Source: Myxococcales bacterium
GTDB taxonomy: Bacteria; Myxococcota_A; Bradymonadia; UBA7976; UBA1532
Direction: 5' to 3'
DNA length: 64,000 nt
NCBI GenBank assembly: GCA_009692505.1
Contig: SHZC01000001.1
Span: 1 to 64,000 of the forward strand
In this document: positions 1 to 9,900 of the stretch, piece by piece
How positions within the stretch are numbered: the stretch's first letter is position 1
Layout: every line of letters begins with the position of its first letter
Notes under the pieces: generated by a model
The model's input: the letters and a program-made list of their open reading frames with translations, nothing else
Told to the model about the DNA's origin: nothing
Database searches by the model: none
Made by a program: the position numbers and the translations under genes

Positions 1-137
1 CGGCGACGGACGGCACAAACACCGAGACCGGCGAGTTTGGCACGCTTGGGACCTCGATGCAGTCGCTCAAATCCGCACAGCGGTCCATGCAGCGCGCGCT
101 GACGCTCGAGGTTCGGCGCCTGTTCGACCGTCGCTGA
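1..137 (+). CDS. C-terminal end of an unidentified protein (partial)
   Basis: The frame that is open from base 3 ends at TGA 135-137 and gives 44 residues. The tail is Ser/Thr/Gly-rich at first, then basic and amphipathic, ending LEVRRLFDRR. The gene starts outside the window, and I recognise no family in this fragment. The next gene on the same strand begins 22 bases later, so the two could be co-transcribed. Confidence 0.55.
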   Translation, partial: ATDGTNTETGEFGTLGTSMQSLKSAQRSMQRALTLEVRRLFDRR

Positions 138-159
138 GCGGTCGCCGGACCTTCCCCAC

Positions 160-795
160 ATGAAGTTTGCTTTCGGGCTCCTCATCCTCCTCGGCTGTTC
201 GGAGACCAGCCGGGCCCAGCCATCGGGCTTTGGCTCTCAGGCGCCCCAAAGCGCAGCACCCGCCGCCCCCCCTCCCGCCGCACAGACCCCCTGCCAGACC
301 GACGCCGAGTGCACCGGGAAGTGGACGCCGATGGCCGACGGCTGCGGCAGCATAGAACGCTGCTCCGAGGGGGCCTGCAAGGCACCTGCGGCCTCCACCG
401 GCGAGGTCGCCCCCGGGACGGCGATCGTGAAGTTCGACGGCCCCACGGGGGAGGTCAGCGTGAACGTCGAGGTCGTGCGCAGCGGCTTTGAGACGTCGCG
501 CGGGCTCATGTGCCGCCCGTCGATGAAGCCCGACTGGGGCATGGTCTTCTTCCTGGGACAGACGCAAGTCCAGCGCTTCTGGATGAAGAACACGCTGATC
601 CCGCTCGACATGGTCTTTATCCGAGAGGACTGGACCGTCGCGGGCCTCGTCTCAGACGTGCCCCCGCTCACGCTCGAGGGCCGCGGGATCCCGGAGCCGA
701 CGCGCTATGTTCTGGAGCTCAGCGCCGGTCAAGCACGCCGCCTCGGCCTCGTCGCGGGGACCCGCCTCCGCTACTTCGCCCGGACCGGGTTCTGA
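160..795 (+). CDS. DUF192 family lipoprotein
   Basis: The 211-residue protein starts with a short hydrophobic signal (MKFAFGLLILLGC) whose LLGC looks like a lipobox, so an envelope lipoprotein is likely. A Pro/Ala linker and a small Cys-containing region (TPCQTDAEC, GCGSIERC) lead to a C-terminal DUF192 domain at about residues 92-208. That domain shows the family signatures SRGLMCRPSM, GMVFFL, RFWMKNTLIPLDMVFI and YVLELSAG. The biochemical role of DUF192 is not established. The gene lies convergent to the PilZ gene, with 13 bases between the stop codons. The spacer before the ATG has no strong ribosome binding site. Confidence 0.85.
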   Translation: MKFAFGLLILLGCSETSRAQPSGFGSQAPQSAAPAAPPPAAQTPCQTDAECTGKWTPMADGCGSIERCSEGACKAPAASTGEVAPGTAIVKFDGPTGEVSVNVEVVRSGFETSRGLMCRPSMKPDWGMVFFLGQTQVQRFWMKNTLIPLDMVFIREDWTVAGLVSDVPPLTLEGRGIPEPTRYVLELSAGQARRLGLVAGTRLRYFARTGF

Positions 796-808
796 GGCCC
801 GCGTCAGC

Positions 809-1204
809 TCAGCCCTCGGAGTTTTTTTGAACCTCGACCAGCCTGCGGAACAAGGCCTCGCCGAGGTGGTCAATCATCAACGCGTCGATGACCACCTTCA
901 GGGCGGCGGACTCCCGGTCATCGTCGAAGAGCAGCTCGATGCCCATGCCCGGCTCCTTCGACGACTCGGCTCCCGTGACGACGCGCTTGACCACGCCGCG
1001 CAAGATGATGGGCGCGGCCACCTTGGGGATGACCAGCGTGAACATGGCCTCGGTGCCCGGGGGCAGCGGCGAGTAGGTGCGGACGAAGAGCCCACCCGTG
1101 CTGATGTCGCGCGTGTAATCGGCGATGAAGGCGTTGAAGCGTTTGTATTCGACTTTGATTTCGAGAGGCACGCGAGGGGTCCGGCGCATGTGCTGGTCCG
1201 ACAT
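809..1204 (-). CDS. PilZ domain protein
   Basis: The product is about 131 residues from the start MSDQHMRRTPRVP. PilZ features are the basic RRTPR motif at the N-terminus, which is the usual first half of the c-di-GMP site, and DISTGGLFVRT, which corresponds to the family D/NxSxxG motif. The core continues as a beta-barrel (FTLVIPKVAAPIILRGVVKRV) with a C-terminal helix. Keeping both motifs suggests c-di-GMP binding, but no output domain is present, so it probably works by protein-protein contact. Upstream in-frame starts exist at 1228 (ATG) and 1240 (TTG), and the choice of 1204 is tentative. It is transcribed divergently from the membrane-peptidase gene at 1240. Confidence 0.85.
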   Translation of the reverse strand: MSDQHMRRTPRVPLEIKVEYKRFNAFIADYTRDISTGGLFVRTYSPLPPGTEAMFTLVIPKVAAPIILRGVVKRVVTGAESSKEPGMGIELLFDDDRESAALKVVIDALMIDHLGEALFRRLVEVQKNSEG

Positions 1205-1239
1205 GGCCTCACTGTCGCACGCTCGCATGGACGCCGCCA

Positions 1240-3417
1240 ATGTTAGCGCCCCTGCTCTTCGTGGGCCTCAGCGTGGTCCTGTGCTTCGTGCCGCTCTTCA
1301 ATCTGCTCGCCTTCGAGTTCGCGCTCGCCTTCACCGTTCCGGCGATGGTGCTCGGCGGCGTGATCGGGCTCGGTCTCGATCCATTCTTTGACCGGCGGAC
1401 GCTCGCTCGCGCCCTCCTGCGGGGTGCCCTGCCCCAGGCTCTCGCGCTCGTGCCGATCACGCTGAACATGGCCCGACTTCGCAACTGCAACCCCCTGGAA
1501 GGCCTCTTCTTCTTCATCCTCCTGCCCACGACGACGCTCGCCGTCTCGCTGGCCTGGGGCGCGGTCTCGAGGCGGCTGTCCACGCGCTTCGGTGGGCGCA
1601 TCTTCGGCGTCCTCGTCCTGTGCACCTTCGCGCGCTCGGCCGTGGACTTCTGGCTCGGGCCGACGGTGGACTTCTTTCACCCCTTCGTCGGCTACTACCC
1701 GGGCTCGCTCTACGACGAGGTCATCCCGATCTCGTCTCGTCTCGTCGTCTCCCGCCTCGAGGATCTGGCCTTCGCCTTCGGGGCCCTCGCGATCCTGCGT
1801 GGCGGTGCTCGTCTGCGGGTGCTCACCACGGTCTCGGTCGGCCTCGTTTACGTCGCGGCGTCGCAACAGGACCTCCACCGGACGACCGATAGCGTCGCCG
1901 AGAGCTTGGGCGGCCAGACCCGCACGGCGAACCTGATCTTGATCCATCCGAAGGACTTGAGCCCGGCGCGGCTGACTGACCTCGAGACCGAGTTGGAGTT
2001 CCGTCACGCCGAGCTCACCGTATTCTTCGGTCGCGCGCCGGCCGAGCCCATCACCGTTTGGCTCTACCAGGACGCCGCCCAGAAGAAGCGCCTCATGGGC
2101 GCGGCACACGTCCGCATCGCCAAACCTTGGCAGCGGGCGGTGCACATTCACGCGCCGCAGATCGGGGACGGCGTCCTGGCCCACGAGCTGGCCCACGCGT
2201 TCTCCGCCGAGGTGTCCAACGCGCCCCACCACCTGAGCCTGTGGTCGTCCCTGCTCCCGAACATGGGCCTCATCGAGGGGCTCGCCGTGGCTGCCGCGTG
2301 GGACGAAGGCTTGCTCGACGCGCACGCCTGGACCCGCGCCCTGCGTGAGCTCGACCTGGACACGCCGATGGAGACGCTGCTCGACCCCTTCGGCTTCCTC
2401 GGTGTCAATGCCCGCGCCGCCTATACCCAGTGCGGCTCGTTCGTCCGCTATGTGCATGACGAGGTGGGTCTTGACGCCATGGAGCGGCTCTATCGGGAGG
2501 GCCGATTGGAGCCCGAGGATCCGGCGCTCTCCGGCTGGCGAGCCCATGTGGATGCCCTGCCTCAAGACGCGCTTGCCCTCGCCGTGGCGCGCGTGCGCTT
2601 CGACCGTCCGGCCATCTTCGGAAGGACCTGCGCCCACGAGATCGCCGCCCTGCGCGACCGGGCTGAGCAGGCGGTCAGCCGCGGAGACTCCGGCGGCTCG
2701 GTCGTGGAGTGGGAGCGTGTGCTTGGGCACGTCCCCGAGGATCTCGACGCCCGTCTCTCGCTCATGGACGCGCTCAGATCCGACGGTCAGACCGAACGGG
2801 CAGTCGCCCTGGCAAACGCGATTATAGCCGAGCCGCGCGCCGGGACAGTCCGCAGCGCCCGCGCCCGAGAGTTGCTCGCAGACGTCGCCGCGCTCCGGGG
2901 AGACGCAAATGCTATCGCCGAGGCGCGCTCAACCTTCGACGCCCTCCTCAAGGAGAGCTTCGATCGCGCGGCGATGCGTCGGTTGGCGGTGAAGCGCTTC
3001 GCGGTCGGCGCGGGGGCATACGGTGATCACCTCCTCGCGGCGCTCACTGAACGTGGCCCCAAGCCCGACGATGGCCGCGACGAGCTCCAGATCGCCGTGG
3101 GCCTCGTGCCGGTGCACCCCGTCTCTTTGTATCTGGGCGCGCGTGCCCTGATTCGGGCGGGCGACTGCGGCACGGCCGTGCCCCGACTGCAAGCCGCCGC
3201 CGACGCCCTGCCCCACCCCTCCCTGACCTTGGAGGCGCACCGACTCGTCGCCATGTGCGCGTTCGACGACCGCGCGTACACCGTCGCCGCGACCGCTTTT
3301 CTGGCCCTCTCCAGTCGCGTGGATCTCAACCTCCAGCGGGGCGAGCGCGATGGCCTCGAGGTCTGGGGGCGGCGCGCTCGGTTCTTCGCTCAGCACCACC
3401 ATGGACCCGGGAATTGA
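1240..3417 (+). CDS. Membrane protein with HELAH zinc-peptidase-like domain and TPR-like tail
   Basis: The first ~220 of 725 residues contain several hydrophobic helices (for example LLFVGLSVVLCFVPLFNLLA). Next comes a soluble domain of the peptidase MA/gluzincin kind. HELAH sits at residues 315-319 and a likely third ligand, Glu in LIEGLAV, at about 346, with the usual spacing of about 30. The remaining ~300 residues are Ala/Arg-rich helices resembling TPRs. The likely role is a membrane-anchored zinc peptidase with a protein-binding arm; the substrate is unknown. The ATG overlaps a possible -10 of the divergent PilZ gene. I cannot assign a named family. Confidence 0.7.
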   Translation: MLAPLLFVGLSVVLCFVPLFNLLAFEFALAFTVPAMVLGGVIGLGLDPFFDRRTLARALLRGALPQALALVPITLNMARLRNCNPLEGLFFFILLPTTTLAVSLAWGAVSRRLSTRFGGRIFGVLVLCTFARSAVDFWLGPTVDFFHPFVGYYPGSLYDEVIPISSRLVVSRLEDLAFAFGALAILRGGARLRVLTTVSVGLVYVAASQQDLHRTTDSVAESLGGQTRTANLILIHPKDLSPARLTDLETELEFRHAELTVFFGRAPAEPITVWLYQDAAQKKRLMGAAHVRIAKPWQRAVHIHAPQIGDGVLAHELAHAFSAEVSNAPHHLSLWSSLLPNMGLIEGLAVAAAWDEGLLDAHAWTRALRELDLDTPMETLLDPFGFLGVNARAAYTQCGSFVRYVHDEVGLDAMERLYREGRLEPEDPALSGWRAHVDALPQDALALAVARVRFDRPAIFGRTCAHEIAALRDRAEQAVSRGDSGGSVVEWERVLGHVPEDLDARLSLMDALRSDGQTERAVALANAIIAEPRAGTVRSARARELLADVAALRGDANAIAEARSTFDALLKESFDRAAMRRLAVKRFAVGAGAYGDHLLAALTERGPKPDDGRDELQIAVGLVPVHPVSLYLGARALIRAGDCGTAVPRLQAAADALPHPSLTLEAHRLVAMCAFDDRAYTVAATAFLALSSRVDLNLQRGERDGLEVWGRRARFFAQHHHGPGN

Positions 3418-3491
3418 CTCATGGGCCGGGATGGGGAATCTTCCGACCGCCCCAAGGGGTTCCCCCGACCATCGACCGCCGGAGACTTAGG

Positions 3492-3986
3492 ATGACGTCC
3501 ATCGTTCGCCCGACCCTGATTCTCAAGCTGGCAGTGGCCATTGGTCTGCTCACGTCAGCCGCCTGCGGACCCAACTACATCAAGGGGACGAAGGTCGAAT
3601 CGACGCCCGAACGCGAGGAGATCGCCGGTATCGTCGAGCAGTATCGCAACGCGATGCAGAGCCGCGACGTCGCCGCCCTCCGCACCCTCGCCAGCCGGAA
3701 CTACTACGAGAACGGCAGCACGACCGATGACCCCAATGACGACTACGACACCGTCGGGCTCGACAAGGTCTTTGGTGATCTGAAAGACAAGGTCAAGGCC
3801 GTCAAGTATGAGATTGATATCGAGGAGATCTCGGTGATCGACGACATCGCCACCGTCGTCTTCGAGTATCGCACTCAGTACCTCTACACGGCGGGTGAGC
3901 AGGACCGCTGGGGCACGCACACCGACCGAAATCGCCTGTCCTTACGACGCGAAGGCGACGACTGGCGGATCATCAGCGGGATGTGA
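3492..3986 (+). CDS. NTF2/SnoaL-like lipoprotein
   Basis: The start ATG 3492 follows GGAG by about eight bases and opens a clear lipoprotein signal (MTSIVRP...LLTSAAC), giving 164 residues. After the signal, the pattern EIAGIVEQYRNAMQSRDVAALRTLASRNYYENG is a typical NTF2-like cone-fold opening. Alternating strands follow (KYEIDIEEISVIDDIATVVFEYRTQYLY), ending in LRREGDDWRIISGM. This fold binds small molecules or forms assembly dimers, and no catalytic residues can be named from the sequence. Its 3' end overlaps the convergent giant TPR gene by 14 bases. Confidence 0.75.
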   Translation: MTSIVRPTLILKLAVAIGLLTSAACGPNYIKGTKVESTPEREEIAGIVEQYRNAMQSRDVAALRTLASRNYYENGSTTDDPNDDYDTVGLDKVFGDLKDKVKAVKYEIDIEEISVIDDIATVVFEYRTQYLYTAGEQDRWGTHTDRNRLSLRREGDDWRIISGM

Positions 3987-6900
3987 CGTCGTCGGAGTGA
4001 TCGATTGTGCCGTCGAGGGACTCGTCGTCCGACTCCGGCAGGGCGCCGAGCAGGGCGTGGAACTTGGTCCCGAAGACGAAGTTGTGCAGATCCGTAAGCT
4101 CGGCCGAGCGCGAGAGCAGACCGCGGAATCCCTCGGGGCCGGAGATCCGTGAGGTCGTCAGCTCGGGGGTGTCACGCATGATGATGGTCAAGCTTCTTGA
4201 CAAGTCCCCGGACAGGACAAATGCGACACGATTGGCGCGGCACCGGGTGTCGATGAGCCACTGATCGAACGCCGACGGACCTTGGACGCGAACGGGGAAG
4301 GCGTAGGCCGACAGCGCCTCGAGCTCAGCCTCATCGAGGTGCTCGACGAGGAAGTCGGCCCAGGTGGAGATGAGCTCGGGATCGGCGCCGGTCTCGAGCG
4401 CGAACTCGGCGCCGTCGTCTCCCAAGCCGAGCGCCATGGCCGCGGCGAAGAGCGCGCGACCGTCGTCCGGCGAGAGACCAAAGGCGAGCGCGCCTGCACC
4501 ACGGGAGCCCTCGAGCACACGCGCCATCAGGAAACGCTGATCACGCGGGGGCGTCCCGACGGCGAGCCCGCGATCGACCACAAGCTCCATCGGGTGAAGC
4601 CGGTCGACGACGATGCGACGCTCGTCGACTGGGCGTACATGGACCACCGGCGTCGGCAACTCCAGCGACTGACAGAGCCCTTCAACCAAGCCCAGGAGGT
4701 TCGGCGGCGGCTGGGCGGCCGTTTCGTCGGGATCGAGACGGAGCGCGCCTTGGTGCTGGTCGATCGCCTCTGAAAGGGTCTCATAGAGCACCTTGAGGAG
4801 CATCGCGGCGGGGGTGCTCCACGACGACTCGTTGATGAGATCAATGCGGGTCGCCTGATCCAAGACCAGCCCGGGGCGCTCGTCGAGCGGGCCCCCCATC
4901 GCCCGACACAGCTCCGTCTCCTCACGGGTGGCCTGCCGCAGGAGCACGAGCAGGCGCAGCGGCGTAGCTCCCCAATGGCTCTGGCCGGCCCCCCGATACA
5001 AGATCACAAGGTCCCGCAACGACTCGACGTCACCCGGGAAGCTGCGCAGGTAAGACAGCCGATGGCGGATCGCGCGATGGAAGTGGTCGACGTCATTGGG
5101 ATCGGCCGAGTCGGCTTGAACCAGGCGTAGATAAAGACGGGCCAGGATCTGCTGGACCTCCGGCGCATCGGGGACAGCGTTGTGCAGATCCTCGTAGACC
5201 TCCAGCGCGCCGGCCACGTCGTCACGCCCGAGCAGGGCCTGGCCGAGCGCTTCGAGGACCGGCCGCCGCTCCGGGCCGGTGATTCCGAGGGTCCCCTCCC
5301 AGATGGTCCGGAAGGCCTGACGCTGGTCTGCGTCGTCGGCGCCCTCGCAGGACGCCAGGAGGCCCCTTACGGCCGGCAGGAGGAGCGGTGAGGCGTCGAG
5401 CGCGGCCCGAAACGCGAGGCGGGCCAGTGCGGGTCTCCCGGCGCGCGCGTGGAGCTCACCCGAGACCGTGAACCCGTCCGCTCTCGCGTTCGGCTCGACT
5501 TCGTCTATGAGCAGACGCTCGTTGATGGCGAGGGCTTCGTCGTAACGGGACTGCTCACGATAGAACGAGAGGACGCGGCCAAGCAGGTGACGATCGCTGA
5601 GACCGCTTTGCAGGGCGCGCTCGTAGTAAGTGGCCGCCCGCTGCGGCTTGCCCAGACGGGTCTCGACGATGATGGCCGCGGCGATGTACGCAGCGGCTCT
5701 CGCGCCCGCGTCGGTCGACGCCTCGCCCAGCTTCTCGCGATAGCGAACGGCCGTCTCCCAATGGCCGCCCCGCTCCTGGAGGTTGGCGAGCGCCTCGAGC
5801 GACTCGACGCGAGAGACCGGTTCGAGCGCGGCCGCCTCAAAGGCTCGAAGCGCTCGATCGGCTTGGCCGGCAGCAAAAAAAGCTCGCCCTCGGCGCAGGT
5901 ACTCACGCCCCTTATGGGTCGAGCCGTCGAGCCCGGCGGGCAGCGGCGGCAGAGACGGAAACTCAGCCCAGATCGCCGCCGCCCGGACCAGCTCGCCGTC
6001 TCGATACAGCGCCTCACCCAGGGCGAGCGAGATGGCCTCATGGGTCGGTGCGCGTCGATGAGCGTCAGACAGGAAAGCCACTGCATCGGTGTCGAGACCG
6101 TCGGCGAGCGCCGAGAGGCCGCGATCATGCTGAAGCTGCGCGAGCACCGGATCGAGGTGTCGATAGGGCGTCAAGTCACCCTCGCCGGCCAGCGCGGAAA
6201 GGAGCTCGGTCGTCATCGCGACGACGGCCGCGACATCGCCTTTCTCTCGAAGCAGGGCGAGCAGAGCCTCAAGCGTCTCCTGGCCAAAGGGTTGAGCCAA
6301 GAGGGCCTGCTGGTAGGCCTCGAGGGCCGCGCCCGGCTCGTCCCCCCGCTCACGCTCGAACGCGCCGTACTCATTGAAAGCGGTCGCCCGCGCGAGGGGC
6401 TCGGCTGAGGCCAGCGCCCGCTGCTTAAGTTGCTGACGGAGCAGGGCCCAGTCGCGATTCCTCGTCGCGTACACGCGGATGGCCTCAAGCGCCTGAGAGT
6501 TGTGCGGAGAGGCCTTCAAGGCCCGCTGCCACAAGAGCAACGCCGGCTCCTGGGCCTCCAGGGTGCCTAGGGCGAGCGCGCCGCTGATCGCGGCTGCGGC
6601 GATGGCCTCGTTGGTGCCAGCGGATCGGACGCGACAGTTGATGGCCGTCACCATCGCGTCGATGTTCCGAGCTTGGTCGGCCAGCGTGTAGAGTCGATCA
6701 ACGATGGCGGCTGAGTCTGGGTAAGCGCGGACCGCACCCAAGAGCGTCGAAATCGCGGCGTCCTGATCGGCGAGCCGGTCGGCCTTGAGCTCCGCGAGGC
6801 GCAGTGTCCAGTTGATGGTGGCGGTGCGATCGTCCATGAGGGCGTCGACCGAGAGCTGCGGCCCGTACCGCTCCAGAAGTGCGACGACCTCGGCCCAGCG

Positions 6901-9900
6901 CTTCTCGCCGGTCTGAAGCTCAAGGACCTCGAGGGCGAGTGACCGATCATCGGGCGTAAGCTCAAGGGCTCGGGCCAGGTGAAGCCGCGCTCGCTTCCGA
7001 TTGCTGAAGCGGTCTCTGCTCGTGCGCCCGGCGAGGAGCAAGAGCGGCAAACTCGCGTCCGGATCGCTGGTCTCGAGCGCCCGCTCAGCACAGCCGATCA
7101 GCTCCTCGAGCTCGTCGTTGCCTTCGGCGAGTGCCGTAAGCCGCGTGACGAGATCCAGGCGGGACGGCTCGGCCTGCGCGGCTCGAAGGAGCACCGCGAA
7201 GGCCTCGCGTGGCCGACCCAGGCGATGATGAAGAAGGTCAGCTCGTCGCTCGAGGAGGGGCCCGCGCTTTTCGGCCGGAGCACAACGAACGCGGGTCTCG
7301 AGCAGCTCGGCGAGCTCACGGTAATCGAGCGCGGCGAGGTAGACCTCCTCGAGCGCGTCGAAGGCCAGCTCGTCGGTCTCGGTGATCGCGAGGAGCTTCT
7401 GAGCGATGGTCCGGACTCGGGAGGACCCGCCACGGCCCGACGCGCTCAGCGGCCCGCGGTACAACGCGAGGAGCTCAAGCAAGATCGGTCGCCGCGAAGC
7501 CTCGACGGCTCTGACGAGGCGGGCCTCGAGCAGCTCGGCGAGGCCTGTATGGTCACCGAGGTCGTGATAGGCCGCGGAGAGGGCGGAAGACGCGATCTCG
7601 TCTTGGCCATCGAGGTCGACGACCTGTCGAAGAACCCGCGCCGCTTCGGCCCGATCGCCGTGCGCCTCGAGCAAGGCGGCGGCCTCACGCAGGAGGCGGA
7701 GCCGCGCCAGGGGTTCTTCAGCCCAGCTTGCCTCCTCGACAAACGCCGCAGCGAGCTCGCCCCAGCGAGACAGATCGCTGGCCAGCCTTCGCAGCGCGGC
7801 GTGCGTGGACTCGTTCCAGGTCTCCAGCCCAAAGGCCCGGCGGAGCGTCTCGAAGGCCTTCTCCGGCTGTCCGAGCTTGCGCTCCTGAATCCGCGCCACA
7901 TCATGCAGCAGGGCGATCTTCAGCCAGATCTCATCGGCGTCTTTGATCTTCAATTCGAAGACGCGGAGGACGATCGGCCACGCTCCGTGGGCGTCCGCAA
8001 GTCGCCAGACCTCGGTTCGAGTCGCCTCGTCTTCGGGGTCGAGCTGCAACGCGATCATGTACTGCTCGAAGGCCCGCTCCCAGTCGAGCGCGCGGGTCTC
8101 AAGGAGTTCGGCCAGCGCCCGAAGCGTCCCGATGCGGGCGGACATCTGGGTCTGGCGGTTCCATTTGTCGTTATAGATGTCGACGAGGGCATCCCAGGTT
8201 CCATGCGCCTCGGCGAGGCGAACGAGCTCAGGAAGGACCGCCTCATCCGTAGCGCCGGCGCGCGAGGCGAGCGCGTAGGCCTCGAACGCGCGCTCGGGAT
8301 CCTGAAGTTGCGTCTCCAAAATGACCGCCGAGCGGAGGAGCAGGGCGGAACGGTGCTCACGGTCGACACCCGCCTTGAGCAGGCGGTTGATCGCCTCGAG
8401 CATGGCGTCGTGCTGTCCGACGAGCGGCGCGACACGCAGGAGTTCGTCGAAGGCCCGGCCGGGCCGTGGGTCGAGGTCAAAGGCGCGCTGCAAGAGGGCC
8501 AACGCGCGCGCCGGCTCACGCAGCCGCTCCTCGGCCACCCGGGCCTGCTGGATGAGCACCTCAATCTGCTGTTCGTGGGTGTGAGCCCGCTCACGCGCGA
8601 CGTCGAGGACCTTGATGTATCGATCCCAGAGGTCCGCCGCCTCGGCGATGCGCCCCATCTCGCGAAGCATCCGGGGATCGGCTTCACCGCAGAGCTTGAA
8701 CGCCCGCCACCAACACTCGAAGGCCTCCCGCTGGTCCCCCTTGTGGAGCTCGACGAGGCGGGCAGACTCCGAGAGCCGAACCACGCGTTCATTGTCGTCG
8801 ACAGCAAGTTCGAGCAGGCGACGCAGGGCGCGAACGAGATCGTTGGGTCGACCAAGCTCGACGAAGAGATCCTTCAGCGCCGTGTGCGCCTCGCGATCGT
8901 CGGGCCTCAGGACCAGAACACGCTCCCAAGCGAGCACCGCGCTCTCCTGGTCGCCGAGCCCATGATCGAGACGTCGGGCGAGCTCCTTCTCCTTGACGAG
9001 CCGCTCGTTCACGTCGGTCGTCAGGAGCAGCTCGGCCTCGAGGGTTCGACACAAGGTCCAGTCATCCTGACGGGCAATCGCCAAACGGCGGAGCTCGGCC
9101 AAGATCATGCGGTTGTCCGGGACCACCTGATTGATCCGTCGAAGCGCGTCGATCGCCTCGGCGATGCCACCCGCGTCTTCGTGGGCCTGGGCCTGAAGGG
9201 TCCATAGACGGCATCGCTCGGGGATGTCTTCGGTCGAGGCCGCCACTCGACCCAAGGCGTGCGCCCGCAAGGCCGACTCTCCGGTGAGGCTGGCGAGCTC
9301 CGCGATGGCGGTGTGCGCTTCGACATCATCCGGCTCGCGGTCACAGACGCGCTGCCAGGCCACGATGGCGTCGGACGGGGGGGTCGAACCGCCAGGGGCC
9401 ACGGCAGCATCGCCCACAAGCCGGGCCACCCTCCGCGCGAGCTCAACGGCCTCGTCGGGGTCCGTGGTGTCGAGCGACGCCAGATGGAAGACGGCCAGCG
9501 GCACGAAGCGCGACCAGTCCTCCAGCTCCTCGTACAACCGGAGGAGCTCCTCGACGGCCTCGGCGTCGTCCGGCCGCAGCTCGAAGATCCCCTGCCACTC
9601 CAACACGGCCCGAGGCAGATCCCCGAGGCGCAGCTCGGCCTGAACGGCGGCCTCACGGCGAAGGACTACGGCGACCTCCTCGGTGGGCGCGAAAGCGACG
9701 CGCTGCCCAAGGATCCTCAGCTCGCTCGCGTGGTCAAGCCGCGACGAGAAGATGCCCTGGAGGTAGCGGAGCGCCTCATCCCTCAGCTCGGGCTGGATTG
9801 GCGACTCGGCCGCCTCAAGGAGCTCGTTCCAGGCCGCGATCGCCAGGTCGAGCGCGGCGAGCGGCGAGGTGAGGAGAACGGCTCGCTCGCGCAGGAAATT

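Noticed and set aside
1243-2730. A 495-codon minus-strand frame opposite the membrane-peptidase gene
   Set aside because: Shadow of the plus-strand gene; it is His/Arg/Glu-rich with no signal or domain, and HELAH and TM helices are only in the plus-strand frame.
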